This document shows, piece by piece, positions 32,329 to 41,442 of a DNA stretch of 64,000 nucleotides. The notes under the pieces are model-generated. The model made no database searches and was not told the DNA's origin. It worked only from the letters and a program-made list of their open reading frames with translations. The stretch comes from SZUA-430 sp031413635 (GTDB taxonomy: Bacteria; Pseudomonadota; Alphaproteobacteria; Micropepsales; Micropepsaceae): NCBI GenBank assembly GCA_031413635.1, contig JANOFM010000130.1:1-64000 (forward strand), in the 5' to 3' direction. The position numbers were made by a program, and so were the translations under genes. The first letter of the stretch is position 1. Each line of letters begins with the position of its first letter.

Positions 32329-32751
32329 TCACCCCGGATCGCGCAGCCTCGCCCCGAACTGCCGGACCAACGACGCCGCCTCGTCGTCCGCATAGGCCTC
32401 CGCCACGCCCTTCCCCCACACCGGCCCCGGCCACGCCGCATCACCCTCGCGCCGCGCCACGATATGCACGTGCAGCTGAGACACGACATTCCCCAAGGCG
32501 CCGATATTGATCTTGTGGCATCCGGTCATGGTCTTGAGCGCCGCCGCCGCCGCGTTTGCCTCGCGCCACAGCAACGCGCGCTCGTCCTCGCCGAGGTCGA
32601 ACGCTTCCACCATCCCGGCCCGGCGCGGCACCAGGATCAACCACGGAAAGCGCCGGTCGTTCATCAACAGGATGCGCGACAAGTTCCAGTCGGTCACGAC
32701 GATCGTGTCCTGCGCCAATCGCCGGTCGAGTTCGAATGCGTCCGTGGTCAT
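32329..32751 (-). CDS. HIT-like protein
   Basis: A 140-residue histidine-triad superfamily member (MTTDAFELDRRL start; an ATG at 32763 is the alternative). Family segments are LLMNDRRFPWLILVPRR, CHKINIGALGNVVSQLHVHIVAR and AWPGPVWG. The triad motif is HVHIVAR; the third histidine of the classic HxHxH is replaced by valine, a variant common in alphaproteobacterial relatives. HIT proteins hydrolyse or transfer nucleotides. It is divergent from the FAD monooxygenase by 69 bases. Confidence 0.85.
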   Translation of the reverse strand: MTTDAFELDRRLAQDTIVVTDWNLSRILLMNDRRFPWLILVPRRAGMVEAFDLGEDERALLWREANAAAAALKTMTGCHKINIGALGNVVSQLHVHIVARREGDAAWPGPVWGKGVAEAYADDEAASLVRQFGARLRDPG

Positions 32752-32820
32752 TTGCCCGCCCATCTGGTGGAACCTATCGCACCGATGTATAGCGCGTCGG
32801 GCAAATTCCGTGGGGACTGA

Positions 32821-34017
32821 ATGAAAATTGCCGTGGTCGGGTGCGGCGTCGGCGGACAGGCCGCGGCTCTGTTTCTGAACCGGCAGGGACACGAGGTCGA
32901 AATCTTCGAGCGTTTCCCCGAGGCAAAGCCCGTGGGCGCCGGTCTTCTGCTCCAACCGCCGGGTCAGGCGGCCCTCGCCGAACTCGGACTGTTCCGGCAG
33001 CTGGCGCCCAAAGGCGCGCGCGTCGACCGGCTGTTCGGGCGCACGACGTCGAACCGCACGGTCCTCGATCTCGAATATGCGAACTACCGCACCGACTATG
33101 CCGGCCTCGGCATCCATCGCGCGCACCTGTTCGAAGCACTGCACGGCGCGGTGCGCGACGAGGCTATCCCGTTGCACCTCGGCGCAACGATCGCCGACAT
33201 TGCCGATGTCGAACGCCCGATGCTGATTGAACAGAACGGCGAGCGCCACGGCCCTTTCGATCTCGTCGTCATCGCCGAGGGCGCTCACTCGCTGCTGCGC
33301 AAAAAACTTCATCCGCGCGCTCGCGATCCCGCTTATCGCTGGGGCGCGCTCTGGGTCACCTGCCCCGACCCCGGCGGCCATTTCGCGGGCACGCTGTGGC
33401 AGAAATTCAAAGGCGCGGAAAAAATGCTCGGCGTACTTCCGGTCGGCCTTGTACCGGGCGGTAACGGCGTGCCCCACGTCGCGATGTTTTGGAGCCTGCG
33501 TCTCGATCAATTCGAACCATGGCGCCGGCAAGGTCTCGACGCCTGGAAAGCCGAAGTCGGAATGCTCTGGCCCGAAACGGCGCCCCTCCTCGATCGCATT
33601 GTTGAAGCCGATCAACTGACGCTGGCCAGCTACTGCGACGTCGTCATCAGAACATGGCGCAAAGGCCGTTGCCTATTCATCGGCGACGCCGCCCACGGCA
33701 CCAGCCCACAACTCGGCCAAGGCGCCAACTTGGCGCTGGTCGACGCGTGGACCTTGGCCGATGTCCTTTCAAAGGAGAGCAATGTCCAAACCGCACTCGC
33801 CCGCTACGAGCGCACGCGCCGCGCCCATGTCGGCTATTATCAACTGGCGTCGCGCGCGCTAACGCCGTTTTTCCAATCGCACAGCCGAGTTCTGGGTGGA
33901 TTGCGCGACGCTTTTATGGGTCCGATCTGCCGCTGGCCGCTGACAGGCGACATGATGGTGGCTACGTTGTCGGGCGTGCGATGCTTGCCGTTCGGAACCT
34001 GGCAACCGCCCACTTGA
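32821..34017 (+). CDS. FAD-dependent monooxygenase (PHBH/UbiH type)
   Basis: This 398-residue flavoprotein has the FAD dinucleotide motif VVGCGVGGQAAALFLNRQGHEVEIFE at the N-terminus, a variant DG motif (IAEGAHSLLR, with glutamate for the usual aspartate), and the ribityl-binding GD motif FIGDAAHGTSPQLGQGANLAL. Such enzymes hydroxylate aromatic or similar compounds using NAD(P)H and oxygen. It precedes an SH3-domain gene by 10 bases and a CoA-transferase gene beyond that. The substrate is unknown. Confidence 0.88.
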   Translation: MKIAVVGCGVGGQAAALFLNRQGHEVEIFERFPEAKPVGAGLLLQPPGQAALAELGLFRQLAPKGARVDRLFGRTTSNRTVLDLEYANYRTDYAGLGIHRAHLFEALHGAVRDEAIPLHLGATIADIADVERPMLIEQNGERHGPFDLVVIAEGAHSLLRKKLHPRARDPAYRWGALWVTCPDPGGHFAGTLWQKFKGAEKMLGVLPVGLVPGGNGVPHVAMFWSLRLDQFEPWRRQGLDAWKAEVGMLWPETAPLLDRIVEADQLTLASYCDVVIRTWRKGRCLFIGDAAHGTSPQLGQGANLALVDAWTLADVLSKESNVQTALARYERTRRAHVGYYQLASRALTPFFQSHSRVLGGLRDAFMGPICRWPLTGDMMVATLSGVRCLPFGTWQPPT

Positions 34018-34027
34018 GGAGACAGAC

Positions 34028-34627
34028 ATGCGACTGGTCATCGCGATCTGCGCAATTTTGTTTGCAACCTCCGCCGCCCAAGCGGATGTGGCCTACAGCG
34101 TCTTCGGTGTCCGCCCCGGCGACACGTTGAACATGCGCGTGCAACCCAATCCGAACGCGCCCGTCGTCCAGACCATCGCGCACGATGCCGAGGGCATAGC
34201 CTTGACGGGCAAAACCGCACAGGGCGATTGGGCCGAAGTCACCTTTCGTCGCAAACGAGGCTGGGTCAACGCACGTTACCTTGGCATCGGATCGCCAGGA
34301 CGTTACCAACTGCCGGCCTTTCTCGATTGTTCGGGCACGGAACCGTTTTGGTCGGTGACGCTCAGGCCGGGGCAGGCGCGCGCCGACATGATGTTCGCCG
34401 AGAAGCGCTTTTTCTTCCGCCTGACGCGCGCCCAGCAAGCGATGAACCGCAGCGAGATCTGGTTGATCCGCGCCTCGGGCCGGCCCGCCGGCGAACTGTC
34501 GCTCATCGTGCGCAACGAAACCTGCAGTGACGGCATGTCGGACAACCGCTATCCATACTCCGCCATCGCATTGATCTCCGGCCTCGACATGGTGGCCGGA
34601 TGCTGCCGCCCCGCCACCCCTAGGTAA
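34028..34627 (+). CDS. Exported bacterial SH3-domain protein
   Basis: The 199-residue product has a signal peptide (about 1-20, AAQA) and an SH3b domain at about 25-90 (TLNMRVQPNPNAPVVQTI, GDWAEVTFRRKRGWVNARYL). A second C-terminal domain follows, with FLDCSGTEPFWSVTL, MFAEKRFFFRL and ETCSDGMSDNRYPYSAIALI. The latter resembles the COG3650-type domain often attached to heat-shock or META-like lipoproteins. It is probably periplasmic. It sits tightly between the monooxygenase and the CoA-transferase, with gaps of 10 and 5 bases. Confidence 0.8.
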   Translation: MRLVIAICAILFATSAAQADVAYSVFGVRPGDTLNMRVQPNPNAPVVQTIAHDAEGIALTGKTAQGDWAEVTFRRKRGWVNARYLGIGSPGRYQLPAFLDCSGTEPFWSVTLRPGQARADMMFAEKRFFFRLTRAQQAMNRSEIWLIRASGRPAGELSLIVRNETCSDGMSDNRYPYSAIALISGLDMVAGCCRPATPR

Positions 34628-34632
34628 CCAGC

Positions 34633-35832
34633 ATGACAAGCGTTCTAAATGGCATTCGCGTCTTGGACTTCGGCCGCTACATCGCGGGCCCCTATTGCGC
34701 GGCGCTGCTCGCCGACCTCGGCGCCGAAGTCATCCGCATCGAAAAGCGCGACGGCTCGGAGGACCGCACGCTGATGCCCGTCCTTCATCGCGACGACGGT
34801 ACGCCCGGCGAAGGCGCATTGTTCTTGCAGATGAACCGCAACAAGAAAGGCTTGACGCTCGATCCCGCGCATCCCAAGGGCCGCGAGATCGTCAAGCGCC
34901 TGATCAAAACCGCCGACGTCGTCGTCGTCAACTTGCCGCCGCAAACATTGCGCAGCCTCGGCCTCGACTGGCCCAGCGTCCACGCAATCAACCAGCGCAC
35001 GATCCTAACGACGGCATCCGCCTTCGGCTCGGGCGGTCCTTACGAGGAACGGTTGGGCTTCGACGGCGTGGCCCAAGCGATGTCGGGCGCGGTCTATATG
35101 TCGGGCACGCCGGAGCAACCCGTGCGCGCCGCGGCCTCGTGGGTGGATTTCGGAACAGCGTCGCTGGCCGCCTTCGGCACCATGTCCGCCCTTTTTGCGC
35201 GCCAAACCACGGGGCGCGGCCAGCACGTTGAAGGCGCGCTGCTGCGCACCGCGGTCGCCTTCATGAGCCAAACCCTGGTCGAACAAGCGGTCCTGCGCAA
35301 AGATCGCGTCGCCACGCTCAACCGCGGACAAACGGCGGGCCCTTCGGACATATTCCGCTGCGCCGACGGCTGGATCACGATCCTGATCAACGGCGACCCG
35401 TTGTTCAAACGCTGGGCAAGACTCGTCGGCGAGGAGCACTGGATCGGCGATCCGCGTTTCGCCACCGACGAAGCGCGCGGCGACAACGGCGAAATCCTCA
35501 GCGCCCGCGCCGCGAAATGGTGCGCCGCCCGCACCGTCGTCACGGCGCTCGCCGAACTCGAACGCGCGAAAGTGCCCGCAGGCCCCATCCTGTCGCCCCA
35601 GCAATTGCTCGACGACCCGCACGCGAAAGCCGCCGGCTATTTCGCCAGCGTCGCCTTCCCGGGCCTCGCAAACCCGGCACGGATCGCCGCAACGCCGGTC
35701 GTCCTCTCCGAAATGCCGGGCACGGTTCGCAGCCCGCCGCCGGAACTTGGTCAGCACACGGACGAAATTCTATTGGAACTAGGACTATCAAAAGCGGAAA
35801 TCGACGACCTGCGAACGTCGGGCGCGATCTAA
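34633..35832 (+). CDS. CaiB/BaiF family (type III) CoA-transferase
   Basis: A 399-residue protein with the family N-terminus (LNGIRVLDFGRYIAGPYCAALLADLGAEVIRIEK), FLQMNRNKKGLTLD, the catalytic aspartate region SWVDFGTASLAAFGTMSAL and the C-terminal GQHTDEILLELG. Type III enzymes move CoA between organic acids and make interlaced dimers. The acceptor cannot be read from sequence. It converges on the next gene with a 4-base overlap. Confidence 0.92.
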   Translation: MTSVLNGIRVLDFGRYIAGPYCAALLADLGAEVIRIEKRDGSEDRTLMPVLHRDDGTPGEGALFLQMNRNKKGLTLDPAHPKGREIVKRLIKTADVVVVNLPPQTLRSLGLDWPSVHAINQRTILTTASAFGSGGPYEERLGFDGVAQAMSGAVYMSGTPEQPVRAAASWVDFGTASLAAFGTMSALFARQTTGRGQHVEGALLRTAVAFMSQTLVEQAVLRKDRVATLNRGQTAGPSDIFRCADGWITILINGDPLFKRWARLVGEEHWIGDPRFATDEARGDNGEILSARAAKWCAARTVVTALAELERAKVPAGPILSPQQLLDDPHAKAAGYFASVAFPGLANPARIAATPVVLSEMPGTVRSPPPELGQHTDEILLELGLSKAEIDDLRTSGAI

Positions 35833-37235
35833 CGCGTCAGCGCCGCCGCCGCCCGCCGTCGCATCAGGTCGGTTTCTTCGACCCCAAGCACCGCGTCGGA
35901 CAGCGCCTCGGCATGCGCCATGAAACTCTGCGCCCGCGGACGCTTGTCGAACTCCAGCGTGCGCAGCTCCGTCACCATGCTGTCCGCATAGTGGCGCAGA
36001 TAGGACGACACTTCCTCGAACGCGATCTTGTGCGAGGAATAGAACGCGCCGCCGCCCGCATACGGCGTCGATCCCGCCAACAATTTGCTCCACAACAGAG
36101 CGCGCTCCACTCTCGACACGTCCGGATCGCGAGAAAGATCGGGCCGCCTGGGCCCTCGTCCGCCGAACGCGCCCAGCTTTTGCACCGGCAGCGCCGCCAC
36201 AATCTCGCGCGGCGCCCGCGCGATCAAGGCGTCCATCGCGTCGGAGGTCAACTGCCTGATCTTGATCAGACGTTGCCCCCACTTGCCGTCGCGCTTGACG
36301 CCGATCTCGCGAACCAACCCGCCCGACATCTGCACGAAGCGATCGAGCTTATCCAACAGCGCATCGGGCTCGAGCGCGTCGGGGCGCACGGATGCGATAT
36401 CGAGCGCCAGGTGTTCCATGTCGGCCAGCAGAATATCGCCGACGATGCCCATATCCGTCTGACTGAATAGAATTTCGTCGGTTCGCCGCGACATCACCGT
36501 GGCCAATCGCAGCGCCTCCCACGGCCGCTTCAAACGCGACAGCACCAGCAAACCGACATAAGGACACAACTCCGGCCGCCGCGCCGCCAACTGGTCGTAG
36601 TGATCGCGCACGAAGGACGTATGTTGCTCGGTCAGCGTGTCGATCCGTTTGGGCAGAAGGCTGCGCAAAGGTGCCAGATCGTTGGCGCCCGAGAGCAATA
36701 GCGCCATCTCCTCGACATCGCTCAACGCATCGTCGCCGCCGAATTTGACGCCTAGAATGCGCCGTTCGGTCGACGCTTCGCCGCTCCGCCCGGACGCCAT
36801 GCGCACCGCGGCGACGATTTCCGCCTGAAGACGCGCGACCAGATCGGTTTGCAGCTTCGGCTCTCGCTGCAGCACCGCATGGGCGATTTGGGATTCGAAC
36901 TCGGCCAGCGTCACCCGCAAACCGTCCTTCGCAAGCCAGCGCCAGAGCGCGCGAATGCTCGATCTTAGAATCCGCCCCGACTGTTTGAACTCGCGCGGAT
37001 CGTTGATCAGAAAGTCGGCGAACGGCTCGCACGCCAGCCGCTGGGGTATGGGGGTCCGCCGTGCGCCGGACGCACGCAACACCGGACGCAACCCGGAAAG
37101 GATGAGATCGGCGGGCATTCCGGGCTTACCCTGAAGCCGGTCGCGCTCCACGGCGACGGCAAGGGTCGCCGCCTTCTCCGCCGGCAGCGACGCCAAAAAC
37201 TGCTTGAGTTCATGTTCTTTGGTGGGCAGTTGCAT
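35829..37235 (-). CDS. Uncharacterised 468-residue helical protein
   Basis: A soluble, mostly helical protein with no signal or membrane segment and no motif I can name. It begins MQLPTKEHELKQFL. Notable segments are FINDPREFKQSGRILRSSIRALWRWL, HTSFVRDHYDQLAARRPELCPYVGLLVLSRLKRPWEALRL and the C-terminal ALLWSKLLAGSTPYAGGGAFYSSHKIAFEEV. Coding quality and length argue that it is real. It stands alone on its strand, upstream of nothing on the same strand within 100 bases. Confidence 0.8.
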   Translation of the reverse strand: MQLPTKEHELKQFLASLPAEKAATLAVAVERDRLQGKPGMPADLILSGLRPVLRASGARRTPIPQRLACEPFADFLINDPREFKQSGRILRSSIRALWRWLAKDGLRVTLAEFESQIAHAVLQREPKLQTDLVARLQAEIVAAVRMASGRSGEASTERRILGVKFGGDDALSDVEEMALLLSGANDLAPLRSLLPKRIDTLTEQHTSFVRDHYDQLAARRPELCPYVGLLVLSRLKRPWEALRLATVMSRRTDEILFSQTDMGIVGDILLADMEHLALDIASVRPDALEPDALLDKLDRFVQMSGGLVREIGVKRDGKWGQRLIKIRQLTSDAMDALIARAPREIVAALPVQKLGAFGGRGPRRPDLSRDPDVSRVERALLWSKLLAGSTPYAGGGAFYSSHKIAFEEVSSYLRHYADSMVTELRTLEFDKRPRAQSFMAHAEALSDAVLGVEETDLMRRRAAAALTR

Positions 37236-37354
37236 GATGCAAAGCAGAGCCCCGATACGCCGGTAAAATCAGCGGTTGGTCGGTTGCCCTCCGCGGTTAT
37301 TCAACATCCAAGATCATTACCCGGCGGCCACCGTGCGACGAACCTTGCGCCGGT

Positions 37355-38074
37355 CTATTGGTTGCTTCGGTTGTCGCCGCCGCCTTGCGACCCCGCGCCG
37401 TCGCCGCCGCCCGAGCCGCCGTCAGGACCGTGATTGCGCTGACCGAACGGCTTGAGACCGAAATCCACGGCTTCGTCGCCGGCGCTCCAATCCTTGTTCT
37501 CCGGCGTGCCGACCGTGCCGTCGGCAGCGACCTTGACCATATCGCCCTCGCCCATCGGCGTCTTCTTGCCGTTGGCGTCTTCGATGTCGCCTTCGCCGTG
37601 TTCGAAGAAGATGGTCTGGACATCATTTTTGTCGATCTTGATCTTCACGGTCGTCCCGCGAATGCCGATCGTCACCGACGGCGTTTTCAGCTTCACCTGA
37701 TCTTTCGGCATCGAGCCCGACACGAAGCGAAACAGGCCCTTTGTCATTTTGAGTGTCTGCCCGCCGGTTCCCTGCGCACCGCCGAAGACGTAATTGTCGA
37801 CGACCACGCTGGAAGCCGAACCCAACGTCAAACGGCTGCCGTCCGTGAACGTGACTTCCAGCGCGCCGGTTGGCACCGTCTCGAGCCGAGCGTTCTTGAC
37901 CACGGGATCAAGCCGGAAGATCGGCGCTTTGTTGCCGGCCTGCGGCGGCGTTTGATAGGCGTATCGCTCGACGCGGGTCGCCTCGCCGACATTTTCGGCA
38001 AGGGCAATCGAACCGAAACAAACCGACGCCGGCAGCAAAAAGACGAGAAACGAGACAGCCGCGTTCAAACGCAT
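37355..38074 (-). CDS. Exported FecR-domain protein
   Basis: A 239-residue protein with a signal peptide (about 1-27), a FecR domain (about 60-180) and a glycine/asparagine-rich tail. FecR features are ALEVTFTDGSRLTLGSASSVVVD, KMTKGLFRFVSGSM, VKLKTPSVTIGIRGTTV and IFFEHGEGDIEDANG. The form without a TonB receptor or sigma factor nearby is common and may be a surface or periplasmic structural protein rather than a signal transducer. The start at 38074 follows a CATC; a 21-residue upstream extension is possible but has no leader. Confidence 0.88.
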   Translation of the reverse strand: MRLNAAVSFLVFLLPASVCFGSIALAENVGEATRVERYAYQTPPQAGNKAPIFRLDPVVKNARLETVPTGALEVTFTDGSRLTLGSASSVVVDNYVFGGAQGTGGQTLKMTKGLFRFVSGSMPKDQVKLKTPSVTIGIRGTTVKIKIDKNDVQTIFFEHGEGDIEDANGKKTPMGEGDMVKVAADGTVGTPENKDWSAGDEAVDFGLKPFGQRNHGPDGGSGGGDGAGSQGGGDNRSNQ

Positions 38075-38238
38075 GATGCACCCCTGCCGTTGAAACGAAC
38101 GAGGCAGAGAACGGTCTTGTCCGCTCCCTGCCCCCACTGATTCACGAATCTAGGGTTTGAAGCCCACCGCCGCAACCGTTCGATTGCACCAAATGCGACG
38201 GCCGCTACGCCGCTAAAGCCCAAACCGTGACGAATGCC

Positions 38239-38427
38239 CTACACCGGGACGATTTCAACCTCGGCGCCCGGATAAGCCCGGCGAATTCGCGCCACTTCGA
38301 TCGGGTCGGTCGTGACCCGGACCATCCCAGCAAACGTCACCCGGTAGGCATATCGCGGGCGCGAGGCGCCATAGTACGCGGCGTTGCGGCCGAAGACCGA
38401 AACTTGGTTCACGACGATTTTCCTCAC
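38239..38427 (-). CDS. Possible small protein (62 aa)
   Basis: An open frame from a GTG at 38427. The product is basic and strand-like (KIVVNQVSVFG, RYAYRVTFAGMVRVTTD, AEVEIVPV). It has a natural-looking composition for a small beta protein, but the ribosome site is weak and no family is recognised. It may be real or chance. Confidence 0.35.
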   Translation of the reverse strand: MRKIVVNQVSVFGRNAAYYGASRPRYAYRVTFAGMVRVTTDPIEVARIRRAYPGAEVEIVPV

Positions 38428-38489
38428 TCACCGGTTGCCGGAACACGGGCCCGCGCGGGGCGTGCACGGCGCTCGTTCGTGGTTAATAT

Positions 38490-38500
38490 GCACACTGTGC
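38490..38500. promoter_or_regulatory. Short palindrome GCACA-C-TGTGC upstream of the Xre gene
   Basis: An 11-base perfect dyad inside an AT-richer stretch, about 115 bases before the Xre-type gene and 60 bases before the leftward small gene. It could be the operator for the Xre protein itself. Evidence is limited to symmetry and position. Confidence 0.3.
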
Positions 38501-38615
38501 GCCTTATGACAAGTATGTGAACCGCACCCAGTGCGCTTTTTTATCATCGGTGGCGACGCCGGCAAGCAACGTGCTATCGTCCGTAGGCAGAATGCATCTG
38601 CACAAAAACAAGAAC

Positions 38616-38897
38616 ATGGTGGACATCCCAATGAAGGGACACGACTTTAAACGTTGGCGCAAGAGCCTTGATTTATCTCAGAAACAAGCCGCCGACTCGC
38701 TGGGCCTAAAACGCAGGGTCGTGCAGTACTACGAGAAGGGCGAACGCGACGGCGACCCGGTAAAAATTCCGCGCACGGTCCGCCTCGCCTGCTCCGCTCT
38801 CGCGGCCGGGACCGAGGACTATCACGGCCCCGAAAAGGACAAAAAAGAAAAAAAGAAAAGGAAGAAGGCCGACGAACCGAACTCGGCCTCGCGCTAA
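38616..38897 (+). CDS. Xre-type helix-turn-helix DNA-binding protein
   Basis: A roughly 93-residue protein with a Cro/C1 helix-turn-helix (FKRWRKSLDLSQKQAADSLGLKRRVVQYYEKGER). A short helical part and a highly basic lysine tail follow (KDKKEKKKRKKADE). Starts at 38592, 38616 and 38631 are all possible; MVDIP at 38616 is used here, with MKGHDF at 38631 the closest to related proteins. Its stop overlaps the convergent histidine kinase gene by 4 bases. Targets are unknown. Confidence 0.8.
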   Translation: MVDIPMKGHDFKRWRKSLDLSQKQAADSLGLKRRVVQYYEKGERDGDPVKIPRTVRLACSALAAGTEDYHGPEKDKKEKKKRKKADEPNSASR

Positions 38898-40297
38898 GCG
38901 GCCCGATCGGCGGCAGGCAAGTCGAGCTCCACCGACAAGCCACCGGCGTCAGCCCGGTTGAGTTCGAGCTTGCCGCCGTAGAGCGACGCGATTTCTTTCA
39001 CGATCCCAAGCCCCAACCCCGAACCGGGTTTCGACTCGTCAAGTCGCTCGCCACGCTCCATCACGCGCTGTTTCTGTTCCTCGTCCAATCCGGGGCCGTC
39101 GTCGGCAACTACGACGAGCAGCCGGCCGGGCTTGTCCTGCGATACCGCGACCGTGACGTTGCCCTCGGCCCACTTGCAGGCGTTGTCCATCAAATTGCCG
39201 ATCATCTCTTCAAGATCGGACCGGTCGCCGCGAAAACTCAAGCCCTCCGGACATTGACGCTCGATCCTGATGCCGCGCGATGCATAGATCTTCGACAGCG
39301 CCCGCGTCAGATCGGAGACGACGGGGGCAGCCTCGGTGCGCGCGCCGATCACCGAGGCGGAACCCACGGATCGCGCGCGCGCCAGATAGTGGTCGACCTG
39401 TCGCCGCATCACTTGCACTTGGCGCCCAACCGTTTCGGCGATCTGGCCGGGCACACCATGCACTTCGTTGGCCAGCACGCTGAGCGGCGTCTTGAGGAAA
39501 TGCGCCAAATTACCCACATGCGTCCGCGCCCGCGCGACAACCTCCGCGTTGTGCGCCACCAGCGCGTTGAGCTCGTCGGCCAGCGGTTGGATCTCGGCAG
39601 GGAACGCACCCTCCAACTTGTCCGCTCGCCCCTCGCGAATGGCAGCCAAAGACTGCGAAACTTGATTCAGCGGCGCAAGACCCAAGCGGACTTGCACGAA
39701 CATTAAGACGATCAATCCCGCGCCCAAGATTACGATCGACCAAGACAACGTCTTGTTGAAACCGGCGACATCGGCTTCGACATCTTTCAAATCGCCTGCG
39801 ACAAGAAAATGCAGATTCTTGTTGCCCACGCAGGTCTTGCCGCTTTCCTGCTCGTCGGACGCGGGAAACGACACCACGCGCTCGACCATGCGCAAGCGTT
39901 GCTGCTTGGGTCCGATCACCAAAGCCTTGCGGATTTCACCCACCGCCGGCGCACTGCCCGTCGCCAATGACAAATCCCAGAGCGAGCGCGACCGCATGGT
40001 TTGCTTCGGCTTGGCGTTATCGGCATCCACCGACGATATCTGCCAGTACCAGCCGGAAAACGGATTCATGAAGCGCTCGGCGATCAGGGGTTTGGGCATC
40101 GCGACCGTGCCGGCGCAGTCGAGTTCGGCCACCGCGATCACACCTTCGAGATCGGACAACAGCCGCGTGTCGAAACTACGCTCGACGGAGCCGCGAAAAA
40201 TCGAAGATAAGAAAAGTCCACCCACGGCCAAGCCCAAAAGGCTCCACCCCGCTGCAATGGCAATCAGACGAAACGCGAGAGAATTAGTGCGCAGCAT
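38894..40297 (-). CDS. Sensor histidine kinase, PhoQ-like
   Basis: This 467-residue kinase has two membrane helices (about 8-30 and 180-202) bracketing a roughly 150-residue sensor domain. A HAMP-like linker, the phospho-acceptor region (NLAHFLKTPLSVLANE) and an HATPase domain follow (MIGNLMDNACKWA, VVADDGPGL, GSGLGLGIVKEIA). The LKTPLSVL variant of the H box is typical of PhoQ-type kinases. The gene overlaps its response regulator by 14 bases. With the PepSY protein upstream it probably forms a periplasmic-stress or metal-responsive system. Confidence 0.93.
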   Translation of the reverse strand: MLRTNSLAFRLIAIAAGWSLLGLAVGGLFLSSIFRGSVERSFDTRLLSDLEGVIAVAELDCAGTVAMPKPLIAERFMNPFSGWYWQISSVDADNAKPKQTMRSRSLWDLSLATGSAPAVGEIRKALVIGPKQQRLRMVERVVSFPASDEQESGKTCVGNKNLHFLVAGDLKDVEADVAGFNKTLSWSIVILGAGLIVLMFVQVRLGLAPLNQVSQSLAAIREGRADKLEGAFPAEIQPLADELNALVAHNAEVVARARTHVGNLAHFLKTPLSVLANEVHGVPGQIAETVGRQVQVMRRQVDHYLARARSVGSASVIGARTEAAPVVSDLTRALSKIYASRGIRIERQCPEGLSFRGDRSDLEEMIGNLMDNACKWAEGNVTVAVSQDKPGRLLVVVADDGPGLDEEQKQRVMERGERLDESKPGSGLGLGIVKEIASLYGGKLELNRADAGGLSVELDLPAADRAA

Positions 40298-40973
40298 CGG
40301 CGTCGTCGCCGGCGGCTCCTTCGTCGAGCTTGTAGCCCAGTCCCCGCATCGTGTGAATTAGGTTGACGCCGAGCTTTTTGCGCAAACGTCCGACGAACAC
40401 TTCGATCGTGTTGGAATCGCGATCGAAGTCTTGGTCATAAAGGTGCTCGACTAACTCGCCGCGCGAAACGACGCGGCCCTTATGATGTCCCAAATAGGCA
40501 AGCAGCCGATACTCGAGCGACGTCAGCTTGACCGGATTGCCGTCGACCGTCACCCGCGCCGCGCGCGTGTCGATGCGCAATGTCCCGCATTCGATGTCGG
40601 ACGAGGCCAGTCCCGCGCTACGCCGCAGCAACGTGCGGACGCGTGCCAGAATTTCCTCGGTATAGAACGGCTTGGCGACATAGTCGTCGGCCCCGGCGTC
40701 CAGCCCCGCCACCTTGTCGCTCCAACGGTCGCGCGCCGTCAGAATCAACACCGGCATCATGCGCCCCGCCTTGCGCCATTTCTCAAGCACCTCGATGCCG
40801 CCCATCACCGGCAGACCGAGATCGAGAATCACGGCGTCGTAAGGTTCGGTGTCGCCGAGAAAATGGCCTTCCTCGCCGTCCTTTGCCGTATCCACGACAT
40901 AGCCCGCATCGCGCAATGCGCCCGCAAGCAATCGCGACAGGTCGGCATCGTCTTCGACAACAAGGATACGCAT
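40284..40973 (-). CDS. OmpR/PhoP family response regulator
   Basis: A 229-residue regulator with a receiver domain (ILVVEDDADLSRL, the phospho-acceptor aspartate in VILDLGLPVMGG, the lysine in VAKPF) and an OmpR-type winged helix (LTSLEYRLLAYLGHHKGRVVSRGELVEHLY, NTIEVFVGRLRKKL). It is the partner of the kinase just downstream. The PepSY gene lies 17 bases upstream in the same operon. Confidence 0.95.
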   Translation of the reverse strand: MRILVVEDDADLSRLLAGALRDAGYVVDTAKDGEEGHFLGDTEPYDAVILDLGLPVMGGIEVLEKWRKAGRMMPVLILTARDRWSDKVAGLDAGADDYVAKPFYTEEILARVRTLLRRSAGLASSDIECGTLRIDTRAARVTVDGNPVKLTSLEYRLLAYLGHHKGRVVSRGELVEHLYDQDFDRDSNTIEVFVGRLRKKLGVNLIHTMRGLGYKLDEGAAGDDADAAH

Positions 40974-40990
40974 GGTCTCTTCAGCTTTCC

Positions 40991-41314
40991 TCAGCGGCCG
41001 CCGCGCTGGCTGAGAATCTGTCCGGTCTCGGCGTCGGCGATTATGATTATCACACGCCCGTCCGGTGTCAGCCATTTGATGCGGTAAACCAAATGTCCGC
41101 CCGCCGGATACGGTCCGTCGACATCGATATGATAGCCCGGATACATGCGGGCGATGTTGGAAAGAATCGCCTGAAGCGGAACCAGCCGTCCCTCCCGCAC
41201 GCCGTCGCGCGCGCGATCGTGATCGCCGCGACCGCGACCGCGATCCGCCAACGCCGGGGCGATGGACGTGGCGGCCAAAGCCGCGATCAATATGAGACGA
41301 AAGATACCGCGCAT
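40991..41314 (-). CDS. PepSY-domain periplasmic protein
   Basis: The 107-residue product has a signal peptide (about 1-25, ending ALA), a short charged stretch and a PepSY domain (PLQAILSNIARMYPGYHIDVDGPY, YRIKWLTPDGRVIIIIADAETGQIL). Small PepSY proteins are often encoded with PhoPQ-like pairs and may modulate the sensor. The gene starts the PepSY-regulator-kinase operon and is divergent from a secreted protein of unusual composition. Confidence 0.88.
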   Translation of the reverse strand: MRGIFRLILIAALAATSIAPALADRGRGRGDHDRARDGVREGRLVPLQAILSNIARMYPGYHIDVDGPYPAGGHLVYRIKWLTPDGRVIIIIADAETGQILSQRGGR

Positions 41315-41350
41315 GGCCGTATGGATAAGAGCGTCCCCGTGAACCCAGCA

Positions 41351-41376
41351 TGAATGGCCCATCCAGACCACATTCA
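41351..41376. promoter_or_regulatory. Inverted repeat TGAATG-N14-CATTCA between divergent genes
   Basis: Two perfect 6-base arms in the 128-base divergent region between the PepSY operon and the gene at 41443. Its position allows a single bound protein, such as the operon's own response regulator, to act on both. OmpR-type sites are usually direct repeats, which weakens that reading. Confidence 0.3.
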
Positions 41377-41442
41377 GGATGCCGGTCGCAATATCCGCGC
41401 CAAGGGTCGGATATGCCCCCCTTAGCACAGGAGTTAATTCAA

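Noticed and set aside
37358..38140. A 260-codon plus-strand frame opposite the FecR-domain gene
   Set aside because: The minus-strand frame has a signal peptide and FecR motifs; the plus frame has neither.
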